This document shows positions 35,287 through 46,200 of a DNA stretch of 64,000 nt, in pieces. The translations under genes and the position numbers were made by a program. Position 1 is the stretch's first letter; the number at the start of each line of letters is the position of its first letter. The notes beneath the pieces were generated by a model that was not told where the DNA came from, did not search any database, and saw only the letters and a list, made by a program, of their open reading frames with translations. The stretch is from Craterostigma plantagineum (Eukaryota > Streptophyta > Magnoliopsida > Lamiales > Linderniaceae): contig JAPQWV010000017.1 in NCBI GenBank assembly GCA_027422505.1, positions 16,617,501 through 16,681,500 on the forward strand. The letters run 5' to 3'.

Positions 35287-35298
35287 CTCTGATACCAT
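35287..35298 (-). promoter_or_regulatory. copia-1 tRNA-Met primer-binding site
   Basis: The minus strand reads TGGTATCAGAGC directly at the inner LTR edge, which fixes that edge at 35299. Confidence 0.92.
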
Positions 35299-35761
35299 AT
35301 CAAAAATTGATTGAATTGAAAACAAGATTTAACGTGGTTCGGATCTTAATCAATCCTACATCCACAATCAGAAGTTTGTAATCTTTTATAACTATCACAA
35401 ATTACAAAACCAAGAAGAAGAACATTTATCTTCTTGAATAGAAAAGAATTGAAAGTTACAGTGAGAAATATGAAAGATGATGAATCGAAGAAATGCTCTC
35501 TTAGATGATGTCGAATGGCACAGCTCAGCTGATTTATAAAACTCCCGCCAATTCCTTTTTAATCCTTCTTTGCTGAAATCGCCACCACCATCCACGATTC
35601 TATTAGTTAGTTGCTAGACTAATTAAAAACGCGCGCGCCTGTTCCTATAAACGCATTCTTCGAGCTTGAACTTCCTTTCCCTCATTTTTAAACAGAAGTA
35701 TGAAGAACAGTCTGAAGCTCTTCTCCTTGATCAGCTTCTCCTTTTTCCTTTTGCTTCAATA
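35299..35761 (-). repeat. copia-1 5' LTR
   Basis: This is the partner of 22741-23205, oriented to transcribe leftwards. A TATA-like box (TTTATAAATCAG) lies near 35535 on the minus strand. Confidence 0.88.
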
Positions 35762-35768
35762 ATAAGTC

Positions 35769-36103
35769 GGTTGAAAATATAAACTTGATTTGGGATTAGA
35801 GTTTTTAAGAGGTGGTTTAGCAAATTGGGCTCAGGAGATATATTGGCCCAATATATAGAATATGTAGGATAATCTAGAGATATCTATAGAACTGTATGGA
35901 AACTTATAAAACCTAGATATTATTAAGGGTTGGCTAAATCTTAGCAACATGTTAAGGAGGTGAAACTAGTATAAATAGGGGTGAGGTCTTAGCATTTTGT
36001 ATCAAGCAAGTAAAATCAAATTTGTAATATAAAGCCTCTTCCTCTAAACATCAGCCTTCGATATCATGTTCCCCTCTTCCTTTAAGAGTCCTAATTTCCA
36101 ACA
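35769..36103 (+). repeat. copia-2 5' LTR
   Basis: It starts (T/G)GTTGAAAATATAAA and ends TTTCCAACA just before the primer site. GTATAAATAGGGG (about 35970) is a TATA box. It matches 57889-58193 except for indels and the missing end of the latter. Confidence 0.82.
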
Positions 36104-36106
36104 AAG

Positions 36107-36118
36107 TGGCATCAGAGC
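36107..36118 (+). promoter_or_regulatory. copia-2 primer-binding site
   Basis: TGGCATCAGAGC differs by one base from the usual tRNA-Met primer site and lies three bases after the LTR end. Confidence 0.8.
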
Positions 36119-36149
36119 TAGGAGATCCTAAGGTGATGTCGAGGCGGCA

Positions 36150-37260
36150 TGGTTCCCTCCCAAGTCCCGACACTCAACAAAAGCAACTACGACAGTTAGA
36201 GTATCAAGATGAAGGCGCTCCTCGAATCACAAGATATATGGGATATCGTAGAGAAAGGCTATGCCGAGCCGGAGAAAGAAGAAACCCCATCTCAAACTCA
36301 AAAGGATAATTTTAGAGAATTGAGAAAGAGGGACAAGAAAGCTCTCTACCTAATCTATCAAGGATTAGACGACGACGCTTTCGAGAAGATTTCGGAAGCC
36401 ACGACAGCTAAGGAAGCATGGGAGAAGCCTTCAAAGCTCGTATAAGGGAGCGAATCCGATAAAGAAGGTACGTCTTCAAACTTAAGAACCGAATTTGAAG
36501 CTTACATATGAAACAAGATGAAGTTGTGTCGGACTACTTCTCGAGGGTATTAGCAATAACTAATTAACTAAAAATGAGTGGCGAGAAATTGATGATGCTA
36601 GAATTGTGGAGAAAATTCTTCGCTCGTTAGATCTGAAATTCGAGTATACCGTCGACATCATAAAAAAAACTAAGGATCTAGAAAAAATGACGATGGAGCA
36701 ACGTTTGGGCTTATTAAGCCCATGAAGAAAGGAAAAAGAAGAAAGACGGGATTGTGAACAACTACTTAAGTTGCAAGTTGTAAAATAAAGAGATAATGAT
36801 GAAAAACATCAAGGACGAGGCGGCGGACGAGGTCAAAGAGGAGAGCGAGGGGGAGGTCGTGGACACGGATACGGACGAGGTTGGAGGCCCAATGACGGCC
36901 ACAACAACAATCATCAAAGAAAAGATAACTCAACGAGAGGTCGTGGGAGAAGTAGCTCGAGATCAAGGTATGATAAATCAAAAGTTAAGTGTTATATTGC
37001 GAGAGGTTTGGGCACTATTATTCCGAGTGTAGACTTACCAAACATAAAGTAGAGGAGAAGGCCAACTACGTCGAAGAGCACGAATGAGATATTCTAATAC
37101 TGGCCCATAAGGATGATGAAAGAGGCGAGAGCAACAAGTGGTACCTAGACACCGACGCGAGCAATCACATGTGCGGGAAAAGAAAAATGTTCGTAGAGCT
37201 TGATGAATTGGGAGCGGCAATGTTGTATTCGGGGACGAATCAAAGGTCGTGGTTAAAGAC
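36150..37260 (+). pseudogene. copia-2 gag and protease start
   Basis: The best-preserved part is 36209-36445 (MKALLESQDIWDIVEKGYAE, ATTAKEAWE), the copia gag domain. Later, an Arg/Gly-rich stretch and a damaged zinc knuckle (ECRLTKHKVEEKANYVEEHE, about 37030-37085) lead into the protease WYLDTDASNHMCGKRKMF, in which the usual DTGA is DTDA. The frame stops and shifts several times. Copia-3 is inserted just after the protease core at GDESKVVVK. Confidence 0.75.
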
Positions 37261-38067
37261 TGGTACCGTTGGATTCGTGATTCGATGTAGTTTTAGTGCT
37301 AATACTCGCTTGGATTGATACGAGCAATTGGAAGCTAATTGGAACAAAACGAACTTAAAACTCACACCCACACGAAACAGGATTTTTTTAACGTGGTTCG
37401 GCTAACTTCAGCCTACATCCATGAATCAACCAAGTCTCTTTGTATTAATCACTAACACGAAAGTTACAGATCCCTATCTTGTCTACAACTCTCGTGTTAA
37501 CACCTCACCGTGATTCTCACTCTACAAAAAGGATATTCGCTCGCAAAGATGATGATCCAAACCCAGAAAATATTTCAGCTATTTATAACATGACAGAGAA
37601 TGTGTTTTATTGAGGTTTATAGCGCGTTATCTTGCAGAGATTTGGGTAATCTCAATCCTTTTTTTCAGCTCCCATCATATATTAAACGTTGTCCCATGTG
37701 CTTTGCATCACAACCTTTGGATCGATGATCACACAATTTTGATCCATGAAACATGTAACAACCTCAGCACACGTTTCATCATTCTTTAGGTCGATCGTTC
37801 CTTAGCGGTTAGATCAGCATCTTCTCGATCCAACGATCCACAACTGCTCGCCCTTTCATATAAAATAACGTAAGTGAAGAAGCAACACAGCCGTCCGATC
37901 CTCTTGCCCGGCAGTTCAAACGGATCCTGTCCCACATTATATCGAATGACTGAAGATTTATCTGGGAACAACTCACATCATCAGAAAACCCAACCAAGTT
38001 CGACCTAGCCGACTTCAAGCTATCACCGGCGACACTTCGGTCAGTTTTGAGCTCGCATTACTCAACA
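37261..38067 (-). repeat. copia-3 3' LTR
   Basis: On the minus strand it begins TGTTGAGTAATGCGAGCTC at 38067, after the purine-rich CTCGAGGTGGAGTT. It ends in GGTACCA at 37261 and lacks the last bases (TTTATCAACA) of the other LTR, which explains the absence of a clear target duplication. Confidence 0.8.
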
Positions 38068-38706
38068 AACTCCACCTCGAGCTTACACTCACGAACCCAT
38101 CAGCTACCTTCACCTTAGCTACTCAAACACTCCAACCATGCGTGCCACAAACCTTACCAGAAACCAGCCTATCACGATCACCATCTTCTTTCCTGAGAAT
38201 CACATCATCATGATCTTTGATCTTGCACCTGAAGCTCCACCTTGACTAATACTCTTGCTCAGTTGATCATCCAGCTCCCTTAGGAGTTGCGAGCCTCAAT
38301 AGTAAACTTGCCAACTCCAAGTAGGATTGAAATTTCCCACTTGGAATCAACTTGAACCTTTGAGCTCACTATCTTCACTTTTCTTGAAGATCCATCGATC
38401 CTAGCCTTTTGAGCCACCTCACCGACTCTTCTCTGACTAGAGAACACTTGAAGAGCCATCATCTTCATTTTAGAGTTTTCTGAATTTTCAGAAGTCCCAT
38501 CCCATATTTCCACTGAGTTTTCATCATCTTCCTCCCCAATTCCTGAGCTATTCTCCACCTATGAGACCACCCTACCAGTGACCTTGAGGTGCCTTCACCC
38601 ATGGCACGAACAGATCCATTTCAGGCTCAGAAAGATCATCACACGAACCCTGCAAAACCAGCTCAGTAGCAGGTTTTTGTTTTTCTGTTTCGACCTTCAG
38701 TTTGGT
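38068..38706 (-). other. copia-3 internal sequence without recognisable domain
   Basis: Between the protease relic and the 3' LTR, only a 92-codon frame (38558-38280, Ser/Glu-rich) is open and it matches nothing I recognise. In a full copia this is where integrase, reverse transcriptase and RNase H should be. Confidence 0.55.
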
Positions 38707-39268
38707 TCATCTTTCTGCACTTAGATGTGTGTTGTGTCCCTTTTCATCCAAAGATCCGATCAAGATCAAGTTCCTCTCCAACTCATGAACATACCTCACA
38801 TCTTTTAGGATCACCGCACCACCAGTTTCCAGCTTCAATCGAATGGAACCACATCCCAAAACTTCACAAAGTTTTCCATCACCCAACCTCACCGATTTCC
38901 CCAACACTTTGTAACCTTGCAACCACGCATTGTTGAAGTTATATGAAAGCTAGAACCCGAATTAAGGATCCGTTCTTCACCCTCCTCAAGCTCAGAGACA
39001 TGAAGAACATCGGCATACTCAAAAGCTTGATTTTGATTTGTATTTCCCTTTTGCAACTTTGGGCAAAATCTCTTGATGTGTCCCACTTCCTCACAGTTGT
39101 AGCACCTCCTAGTCTCAGCCTTACCTTTCCCATTCCCCGTCTTCCTCCATTGCTTGGATTTCCCTTGTGCCATCAACATATTCCATTCATTTGCAACTTC
39201 AAAAGCATCATGAGCTTTCTTCGTGGTTAGTTTATTAGAGATAAGTGCAGAGAGCACACCCTCCATGT
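38707..39268 (-). pseudogene. copia-3 gag zinc knuckle and protease
   Basis: The frame 39272-38889 includes a CCHC knuckle (RRCYNCEEVGHIKRFCPK) and a damaged protease site (LNSGSSFHITST). The frame 38922-38707 carries the protease tail (GSIRLKLETGGAVILKDVRY). The upstream half of gag lies beyond copia-4 at 53595-54129. Confidence 0.8.
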
Positions 39269-39273
39269 TCAAC

Positions 39274-39568
39274 TGTTAGGATATTTAATTGATTGTATCA
39301 ATAGTTTAAGTCTTGGGATTAATTTTGTAATTATCTTTAGCTTGGGCTTTAGACAAGATTGTAATTAATTAATATTTAGTGATTGGGCCTTAATATACCT
39401 AGGGTTAATGTGGTATATAAGGTGTTACCAACTCACTTTTGAAAGTAATCAAAGATCAAAGGCTTATCCAAATTTTTCACACACTACACACACTCAAAGG
39501 TGAGAATACTCCCTTTTCATTCCATTAAAGCCTCTTTGATTCCTTGTTTGGTGCATTCGGGACCAACA
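39274..39568 (+). repeat. copia-4 5' LTR
   Basis: It starts TGTTAGGATATTTAATTG and ends GGGACCAACA. GGTATATAAGG near 39412 is a good TATA box. The 3' partner has the same length. Confidence 0.95.
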
Positions 39569-39570
39569 AG

Positions 39571-39582
39571 TGGTATCAGAGC
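39571..39582 (+). promoter_or_regulatory. copia-4 tRNA-Met primer-binding site
   Basis: A perfect TGGTATCAGAGC lies two bases after the LTR. Confidence 0.95.
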
Positions 39583-41134
39583 AAACGTGGATCGATCTGC
39601 ATTGATTTGAATCCAGTTTCGTTCGATTCCAAGAAAGATCAAAGGTGTTTTTGGGCAAAAAATTATTTTCGGCATTTCGAGCTTGTTTTGGGGTTTTGAT
39701 GCTTCGTTTTTGTGTTTAAAACCTTCCCCCAGATCGAGTATATGCCTAAAATGTTTTTAGAACACTTTTGGATCAGTTTTAACGAGTTTTGAGCAAGATT
39801 GAAGCAAAAACTTTTTAGAAAAGGACATTTCGGCCATTCTCTGTTTTTGGTCGATTTGACCTATTTTTTGGTGTTTTTAGCTCACAAATCGGTCGATTAT
39901 GTGTTTAGGGAAGAATTTCTGAAGTTTAGGATCAAGTTTGAGCGATTTTGGTTGAGATTTGAGTGAAAACGGACGGTTTTCTGGGAAAGATTCGCGACAA
40001 GCAATGGAACAGTACTTCGGTGTTCTTGCCCGCGAAACTTTCTGAATCGTTCAAATCCGCGAAACTTTCTGAATCGTTCAAATCCGCAAAACTTTCTGAA
40101 TCGTTCAAATCCGCGAAAGTTTCATATCCGCGAATTTAAATCCGAGAATTTTTAAACCGCGAAAATTCACTTTCACTGCATTTTTCGCAACGGCCTATGC
40201 TCAAATCCGAGAATTTTCAAAACCGCGAAAATTTTACGTTCACTGCATTTTTCGGAACGGCCTATGCTTAAAATCCGAAAAACTTTATATGCGAGAAAGT
40301 CTATTCAAGAATTTTTCTAAGCCGCGAAACTTTCCAAAAATCTGAGAAATTTTCGCAGGTCGAGAAATTTTCAGCCGAGAATTTTTAAACCGCAAAAATT
40401 TCACTTAGACCCAATTTTTCTCAACTTCGTACTCTTTAAAATCCGAGAAACTTTATACCCTTGAAAGCTGATTCCGCGAATCTTTCTGAGCCGCGAAATT
40501 TTTCTTTCAAGACCGAGAAAATTTTGAACTTTGCGAAAATTTTTACATCCGAGAAAGTTTTCAAAGCCGAGAAAATTTATCTAATTTGAGAAAGTTTTTT
40601 TTCAATACCACACCTCTTTCAAATCCGAGAAAATTTTCTAAGACCACACGTCAACTCTCGATGCGAAAGTTTTTTTAACGTGCGAAATTCTCTTGTGAAG
40701 CTTTAAAACTCTCAGCTGAGAATCATTCTCACATGAGAAATTTTAGAATCCGAGAAAATTTCGAACTGCGAATTTTTTTTTGACGTGTTAAGCCTTTTTC
40801 TCGTGTTAAAATCTTCTTGGGTTAAACTTTTCTCAAACTTATTTAAGATTTGATCCCAACACTTCAGTCCTAACACCCTAGACCACATTTGACATAAAAT
40901 TTGTTTTTGCTCCTCAAGTCTCGATTTAAATTCCTAGAACTTCTCCTAATTTCAAGATTTATTTCTCTTCCACACATTATCGACCATCACACACGCTCAC
41001 TTAGTTCTAGGAAATTCTTTAAACAGTTTTATTCTCAAAACTCTACTCATTCAACTCATATTTCTCTTATCGTTCGTTACTAACTCTCTTATCTATACAA
41101 GATCAAAACCACGGACGATTTGACTGCACCAACC
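39583..41134 (+). repeat. copia-4 leader with GCGAAA/CCGAGAA word array
   Basis: The 1.5 kb leader before gag has no gene. From about 40030 to 40790 it is packed with CCGCGAAA, TGCGAAA and CCGAGAAA words followed by T-rich sequence. It includes a 27-base tandem triplicate (CCGCGAAACTTTCTGAATCG plus TTCAAAT) starting at 40030, 40057 and 40084. Confidence 0.85.
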
Positions 41135-42607
41135 ATGTCTACCACGAATGACATCTCCACAGTGGGCTCCGACACCAGGCCTCCGATGCTGCGACAAGGC
41201 GACTACAGCATATGGACAAACCGGTTCCTCACGTTCATCAGGAACAAAGGCGCACCACTCTCTCAATACCTTCTGGACTCCATATTCAACGGCCCAGCAC
41301 AGTTCTGGACAATCATCCCTGCACAGCCAAACGCAAACCCTCCCATGGATGAACGCCGCACTCCAAGAGGTACCATCAATGAGGATGAACTGGCTCACGT
41401 ACAGGCCGACGAGACTGCCAAAGGATACCTCTTCCAGGCTATGGGCAACGAAGTCTATGCTCACATCGAGTGCTGCACAACTGCTAAAGAAATATGGGAT
41501 GAACTCGTAGAAATCATGGCAGGCACAACTGAAAGTGCTCAAGGGAGGAAATCAGCCTGTCTCTCACAGTATGAACACTTCCAAGCCTACGAAGGAGAGG
41601 AGCTGCGTGACACGTACCTCAGATACCTGAAGGTCATCAATGAACTCAAGAAAGCCAGGATCTCGAGGGACAAATTCGATATCAACAACCGCTTTCTTGG
41701 AAGCCTCAAACCACAGTGGGGCAATGCAATCATGATGATGATTCAGAGTAAGGACCTCTCCAACACTTCCATCCATGTTCTTTATGACAGTCTGTCTGCC
41801 TATACTCCATACGTGCAACCTCAGTCCACCAACACTCGAGTCGACCCACTGGCCCTCCTCTCGAACAAAACCAATGATCGATCTTCCACCACTAAGACCA
41901 AACAGAACAAAGGAAAGCTACCAGCTGTTGTATCTGACACTTCTTCAGGATCCGAAGCTGATACAGAATCAGACGAAGATGTTCGTGATATACGCAAGCA
42001 ACTGGCAATGCTCACTAAGTTGGTCTCAAAGAAGATCGGGAAAAAATCCTCATCCTCTTCCAATCGCCAAAGAACCTATAGCGGCACCAAAAAGACCACT
42101 CCCACAGAGGAAGCCAAGCCAACAAAGAAAGAAGAGGACTCCACACCTCAAAAGTCTGTGAAGTGCTTTCGGTGTGGAAAGATAGGCCACTTTGCCAAAG
42201 AATGCCACGCCCCACGCGTGAAGGACTCCGGCTACTACGACCGTAAGGCCAGAATGACCCGCAAGGTGGAAAGTGGGAAAGCTCTACTCATCGAGGAGGC
42301 TGAATGGGTGAATGATACTTCAGAAGACGAGGAGCCTAAGGATGAAGATTGCTGCATGGCAAGGCTGGTCGAACATGACGAGGACGAGGAGATGGGTCAC
42401 ACCGGTGAAAACACAGCTAATACTCCTACCAACGCTGAGTCTGAGGTACGAATCTCACACCTCGATGATGTGTTTACTCACCGACACGCCATTAAGAAAC
42501 CCACCGTAGACGCTAGGGATTATGATGAACTTAAGCTAAAATTTGAAAACAACTATGCCTTACTTAGTCTAAAAGTAGAAGAACTTGCCTGTGAAACGAA
42601 CGTCTAA
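41135..42607 (+). CDS. copia-4 gag, first part
   Basis: Gag is the structural protein of the virus-like particle. From the ATG at 41135 the frame shows the copia gag domain (GDYSIWTNRFLTFIRNKG, AKEIWDELVEIMAG, KARISRDKFDINNRFLGSLK), a Ser/Lys-rich linker and a CCHC knuckle (KCFRCGKIGHFAKECHAPR). An acidic tail follows. The TAA stop at 42605-42607 overlaps the ATG of the next frame by one base (TAATG). The upstream TTG at 41120 is also in frame, but the ATG is the likelier start. Confidence 0.85.
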   Translation: MSTTNDISTVGSDTRPPMLRQGDYSIWTNRFLTFIRNKGAPLSQYLLDSIFNGPAQFWTIIPAQPNANPPMDERRTPRGTINEDELAHVQADETAKGYLFQAMGNEVYAHIECCTTAKEIWDELVEIMAGTTESAQGRKSACLSQYEHFQAYEGEELRDTYLRYLKVINELKKARISRDKFDINNRFLGSLKPQWGNAIMMMIQSKDLSNTSIHVLYDSLSAYTPYVQPQSTNTRVDPLALLSNKTNDRSSTTKTKQNKGKLPAVVSDTSSGSEADTESDEDVRDIRKQLAMLTKLVSKKIGKKSSSSSNRQRTYSGTKKTTPTEEAKPTKKEEDSTPQKSVKCFRCGKIGHFAKECHAPRVKDSGYYDRKARMTRKVESGKALLIEEAEWVNDTSEDEEPKDEDCCMARLVEHDEDEEMGHTGENTANTPTNAESEVRISHLDDVFTHRHAIKKPTVDARDYDELKLKFENNYALLSLKVEELACETNV

Positions 42608-44079
42608 TGGCCTCTGAAGCTTTAGTCAAACGTCTGCAAAGCAAGAACAAACAAAGTGAGACTAAGGTTAAGGAAACTACACTAGCCATTAGTTCATGTG
42701 AAACTTCTCGCCTCCTGACGGCCTCCCAATATGAACTGCTTACGAAGGAAAGAGTTAGGCTATACCGCAAGGTGAAAGAACTTGAAGAGCAACTTCACCT
42801 TAGAAACGAAAACTCACGCATTTTATGCCTATTGAACCAACCAGTGGAAACAGAATTCTACAACGCACGGGGGGGGGGGGGGATCGGACTGTCTAGCAAT
42901 TGCAATCCAACACCGCTAACAGTTAAAAGATACAACATGTGCAACACTGCATTCTTGCAAACAAGAAATGGTGCTCCCCCGCAGCTTAAGCCATTTGTGA
43001 GATCATCCTCCGCTGCCATCTCAGAAGAAACAAGAGAACAGAACATTCATTGGGCAGAAATCGCGTATGACTACACAGAGTTGAACAATAGAGATAAGAC
43101 TAAGGTATCCTCACTCTCGGAGGATGTCGAAACCTTACTCCCAAACAAAGAACAGGAAGTTGCTTTTCAAGATGTGCTCTCTCGCACTTACATCCCAAAG
43201 AAACTACTACTCATAGCAGAACTAGAACGACAACTAGAAGTAGAAAGGAATGCCTTTGCAAAAGAGCGAGATGAGCTACTTAGCAAAATCTACACACTAG
43301 AAAAATTTCCCAATACGAACTATCCCTCCACATCGAGTCAAGTACCCGATTCTCAAACATGTAAATGTAAGAGGACGGCGAAAATGACTCCTGAAGCTGA
43401 CATATGTTCTAACACTAACTCTAGTATTTTTATGGATACAGGGAATGTGAGTTCGACGTCTCTGGAGGGCAGTACGTATCAGACAAAGGCGAATCCACTC
43501 TTCGACGACAAGAAGAAAAAACCATCCTATATTCGTCCTTCCTCTCTATGTACTGAATCCCAATATCCTAAGGTCGTAGACAATTATGTTGCCAAAACTT
43601 ATCTTTCTTTTACCAAACTTATGTCTATGTGCTGCTGCAATGATTTTGTTCTCCCACGATTTCATGAATATGAAACACATGAACACGCAAAACTCCGACC
43701 TCGCAAGCGAACCTTCTCTACGACGTCTTGGAATTCTCCCATCTCGCCAAAACCTAAGGTCAAGCGAAAACATCTCTCGTCGTCAAACGCAAACTCACCT
43801 ACTACTCGCAAGCCAAAGGCGACCAAAACCGAAGCACGAAAACAACAACCACGTTACCCACGTCAATTCATGTATACGACGCCAAACATGCAAGCACGAA
43901 TTAGGAAAATATGGGTTAGAAAAACCACAATCCCGCCTAATCAAACAAACGACAAAGGGAAAGCTAAATTAGAATCAACACAATCTGATTTAGAATCCAC
44001 ATTTCCCATTAAGCGCATGAAAATTTTACTTGTATCACAAGAATGCCCCGTCAGTAAACGGGGACCCAACATTTGCTAA
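42607..44079 (+). CDS. copia-4 gag C-terminal, coiled-coil part in shifted frame
   Basis: This 490-codon frame follows directly in the -1 frame. It has heptad-like Leu/Lys/Glu stretches (LTKERVRLYRKVKELEEQL, LIAELERQLEVERNAFAKE) expected of the coiled-coil end of Sirevirus gag. The tail is basic and Ser/Thr-rich. A G14 run at 42869-42882 lies inside the frame (RGGGGIG), a place where slippage or a sequencing error is likely. The frame ends TAA TGA at 44077-44082, directly before protease. It may be a natural split or a mutated fusion with the first part. Confidence 0.7.
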   Translation: MASEALVKRLQSKNKQSETKVKETTLAISSCETSRLLTASQYELLTKERVRLYRKVKELEEQLHLRNENSRILCLLNQPVETEFYNARGGGGIGLSSNCNPTPLTVKRYNMCNTAFLQTRNGAPPQLKPFVRSSSAAISEETREQNIHWAEIAYDYTELNNRDKTKVSSLSEDVETLLPNKEQEVAFQDVLSRTYIPKKLLLIAELERQLEVERNAFAKERDELLSKIYTLEKFPNTNYPSTSSQVPDSQTCKCKRTAKMTPEADICSNTNSSIFMDTGNVSSTSLEGSTYQTKANPLFDDKKKKPSYIRPSSLCTESQYPKVVDNYVAKTYLSFTKLMSMCCCNDFVLPRFHEYETHEHAKLRPRKRTFSTTSWNSPISPKPKVKRKHLSSSNANSPTTRKPKATKTEARKQQPRYPRQFMYTTPNMQARIRKIWVRKTTIPPNQTNDKGKAKLESTQSDLESTFPIKRMKILLVSQECPVSKRGPNIC

Positions 44080-44082
44080 TGA

Positions 44083-46200
44083 TTGCAGGTCTGTCATGTG
44101 TGGTATCTAGACTCGGGTTGCTCCACACACATGACGGGGAACAAGGAGCTGCTGAGCAACTTCTCCGAGCGCTATCTCGGAAGGGTCTCCTTCGGAAACA
44201 GTCAAATGGCGCCAATTCTCGGAACTGGTGATCTCGTCCATGACAAACTGACGATCAAGGGCATCTCTTACGTTGAGGGTTTGAGCTACAATCTCTTCAG
44301 CATTGGTCGTTTCTGCGACAAAGGATATAAGGTTCTCTTCGAATCTGACATCTGCAGCATTATAGATGCCTCGGGACTGCCACTTCTTTCTGGAACGCGC
44401 ACGTCTCACCTCTACGTACTCAATCTCACGACCTCTCGACCAGTATGCCTTCTCTCTCGGGCTGCACCCAAGTTGAATGATCTATGGCACCGACGTCTTT
44501 CTCATCTCAATTTCAAGACTATCAACAAACTGCGTCAAGATAAACTCGTCAACGGTCTACCCCAACTAACATATCATAAGGAACACCTCTGCTCTGCCTG
44601 TGAATTGGGGAAGATGAAGCGATCGTCTCACATATCCAAGGAAACACCGTCCTCTAAGCTAATCCTCGAGCTCTTACATATGGATCTATGTGGCCCAATG
44701 CCTACGGCCACACTCGGAGGAAGACGGTATATTCTTGTGATTGTCGACGATTTTTCACGCTACACATGGACGAAACTCATTCGTACAAAGGATGAAGTTC
44801 CTGATATAATTATCGAGTTTGTTGTTACGTCCCAAACTCTCCATCAACAGAAGGTTCGGATTATCAGAACTGACAACGGAACTGAGTTTAAGAACAAGAA
44901 GCTCAGTGATTTCTATGCCACTCAGGGCATCACTCAGCAGTTCTCAGCTGTGAAGACACCGGAACAGAATGGTGTCGTTGAGCGTAAGAACAGAACACTA
45001 GTTGAAGCAGCTAGGACTCTCCTCATCCAATCCGGCCTTCCTCACTCTCTTTGGGGCGAAGCTATTCAAACAGTCTGTTACACGCAGAACCGGGCTTCCA
45101 TCCACAAGAGATTCAACCGCACTCCATACGAGATGTTGAACAACCGTCGTATACCAGATATATCGTATCTAAGGGTTTTCGGATGCCGATGTTTTGTTGC
45201 CAATGATCGCCAACATCTTGGGAAGCTTGATCCAAAAGCACTCGAAGGAATCTTTGTTGGTTATTCGCTAAACTCGAAGGCATACAGAGTCTATCTTAAG
45301 GAGAAACGATCTGTCATTGAGAGCACAAATGTCACCTTTGACGAAAGCGAAGGCGACCTCATGGCTTCTGCTCATATTAGTTCAGAACCAGGTCTTCTAC
45401 AGTCGTTGACAAAAGGTCAACCTTCAACGGCGGGAACTTCCTCATCTGAGGGCAACTCTGGTGAACTGGATCTCGATCTACTTTTCGAGTACTTCTATCC
45501 AGTTCCCAAGACTCCCGCCGCCACCACTGAACCTACCGCTGCACCCACTCCACCTACACCACCAGTTATCGGCAATGACGTCGTCCCTCCAAACTTGGAT
45601 GCACTCAATCTCAATGAAGACGACATTTTACCCAACCTTGGGAACATTGCTGATCCTGATGATGAACCCTCTCCATCCACTACGATTGAGATCTCTTCTT
45701 CGGACACCGGACCCCAATCTAATGAGCCTCCAATAGACACAAATGCGGCTAGCTCCTCACAGACCAATGTACCACTCTGGACTCGGTCTCATCCTACAGA
45801 CCAGATTATTGGGGACCTCACATCCGGTGTTTCGACACGTTCGGCTACGATGAATGAAAGTCTGTTTGCTTGCTATCTCAGTCAAGGCGAACCATCACGA
45901 GTAGCTGAAGCTCTCAACGATCCCGATTGGTTGATTGCAATGCAGGAGGAAATAAATCAGTTTGAACGTTTACAAGTTTGGGAACTCGTACCACGACCTC
46001 GCAATAGATCCATTATCGGCACAAAATGGATCTTCAAGAACAAAAAGGATGAAGACGGTGTTGTTATTCGCAATAAAGCAAGACTTGTGGCTAAGGGGTA
46101 CAACCAACAAGAAGGTATCGACTACGATGAAACTTTCGCCCCAGTTGCCAGGATCGAACACACGAATTTTTCTTGCCTTTGCTGCTCACAAGAACTTTAA
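44083..46200 (+). CDS. copia-4 protease, integrase and N-terminal reverse transcriptase
   Basis: The frame has no ATG near its start and begins in protease ([18 protein letters not shown]). GAG-pre-integrase follows ([32 protein letters not shown]), and then the integrase core with [22 protein letters not shown] and [14 protein letters not shown], so the DDE residues are present. A Pro/Thr/Asp-rich linker leads to reverse transcriptase ([40 protein letters not shown]). It ends at a frameshift near 46158, just after PVARIE. Expression would need readthrough, a frameshift or splicing past TAA TGA. Confidence 0.85.
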   Translation: MQVCHVWYLDSGCSTHMTGNKELLSNFSERYLGRVSFGNSQMAPILGTGDLVHDKLTIKGISYVEGLSYNLFSIGRFCDKGYKVLFESDICSIIDASGLPLLSGTRTSHLYVLNLTTSRPVCLLSRAAPKLNDLWHRRLSHLNFKTINKLRQDKLVNGLPQLTYHKEHLCSACELGKMKRSSHISKETPSSKLILELLHMDLCGPMPTATLGGRRYILVIVDDFSRYTWTKLIRTKDEVPDIIIEFVVTSQTLHQQKVRIIRTDNGTEFKNKKLSDFYATQGITQQFSAVKTPEQNGVVERKNRTLVEAARTLLIQSGLPHSLWGEAIQTVCYTQNRASIHKRFNRTPYEMLNNRRIPDISYLRVFGCRCFVANDRQHLGKLDPKALEGIFVGYSLNSKAYRVYLKEKRSVIESTNVTFDESEGDLMASAHISSEPGLLQSLTKGQPSTAGTSSSEGNSGELDLDLLFEYFYPVPKTPAATTEPTAAPTPPTPPVIGNDVVPPNLDALNLNEDDILPNLGNIADPDDEPSPSTTIEISSSDTGPQSNEPPIDTNAASSSQTNVPLWTRSHPTDQIIGDLTSGVSTRSATMNESLFACYLSQGEPSRVAEALNDPDWLIAMQEEINQFERLQVWELVPRPRNRSIIGTKWIFKNKKDEDGVVIRNKARLVAKGYNQQEGIDYDETFAPVARIEHTNFSCLCCSQEL

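Larger units (their letters stand above)
22741..35761 (-). mobile_element. copia-1, complete but interrupted retrotransposon
   Basis: Two LTRs of 465 and 463 bp bound this minus-strand element. ATAAG flanks it on both sides (22736-22740 and 35762-35766). Unusually for an LTR element the termini are TATTGAAG...TTGATA and not TG...CA, but the target duplication and the adjacent primer site agree with these ends. Gene order on the minus strand is gag, GAG-pre-integrase, integrase, reverse transcriptase, RNase H. A gypsy insertion and a later duplication (23868-31466) separate the reverse transcriptase from RNase H. Confidence 0.88.
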
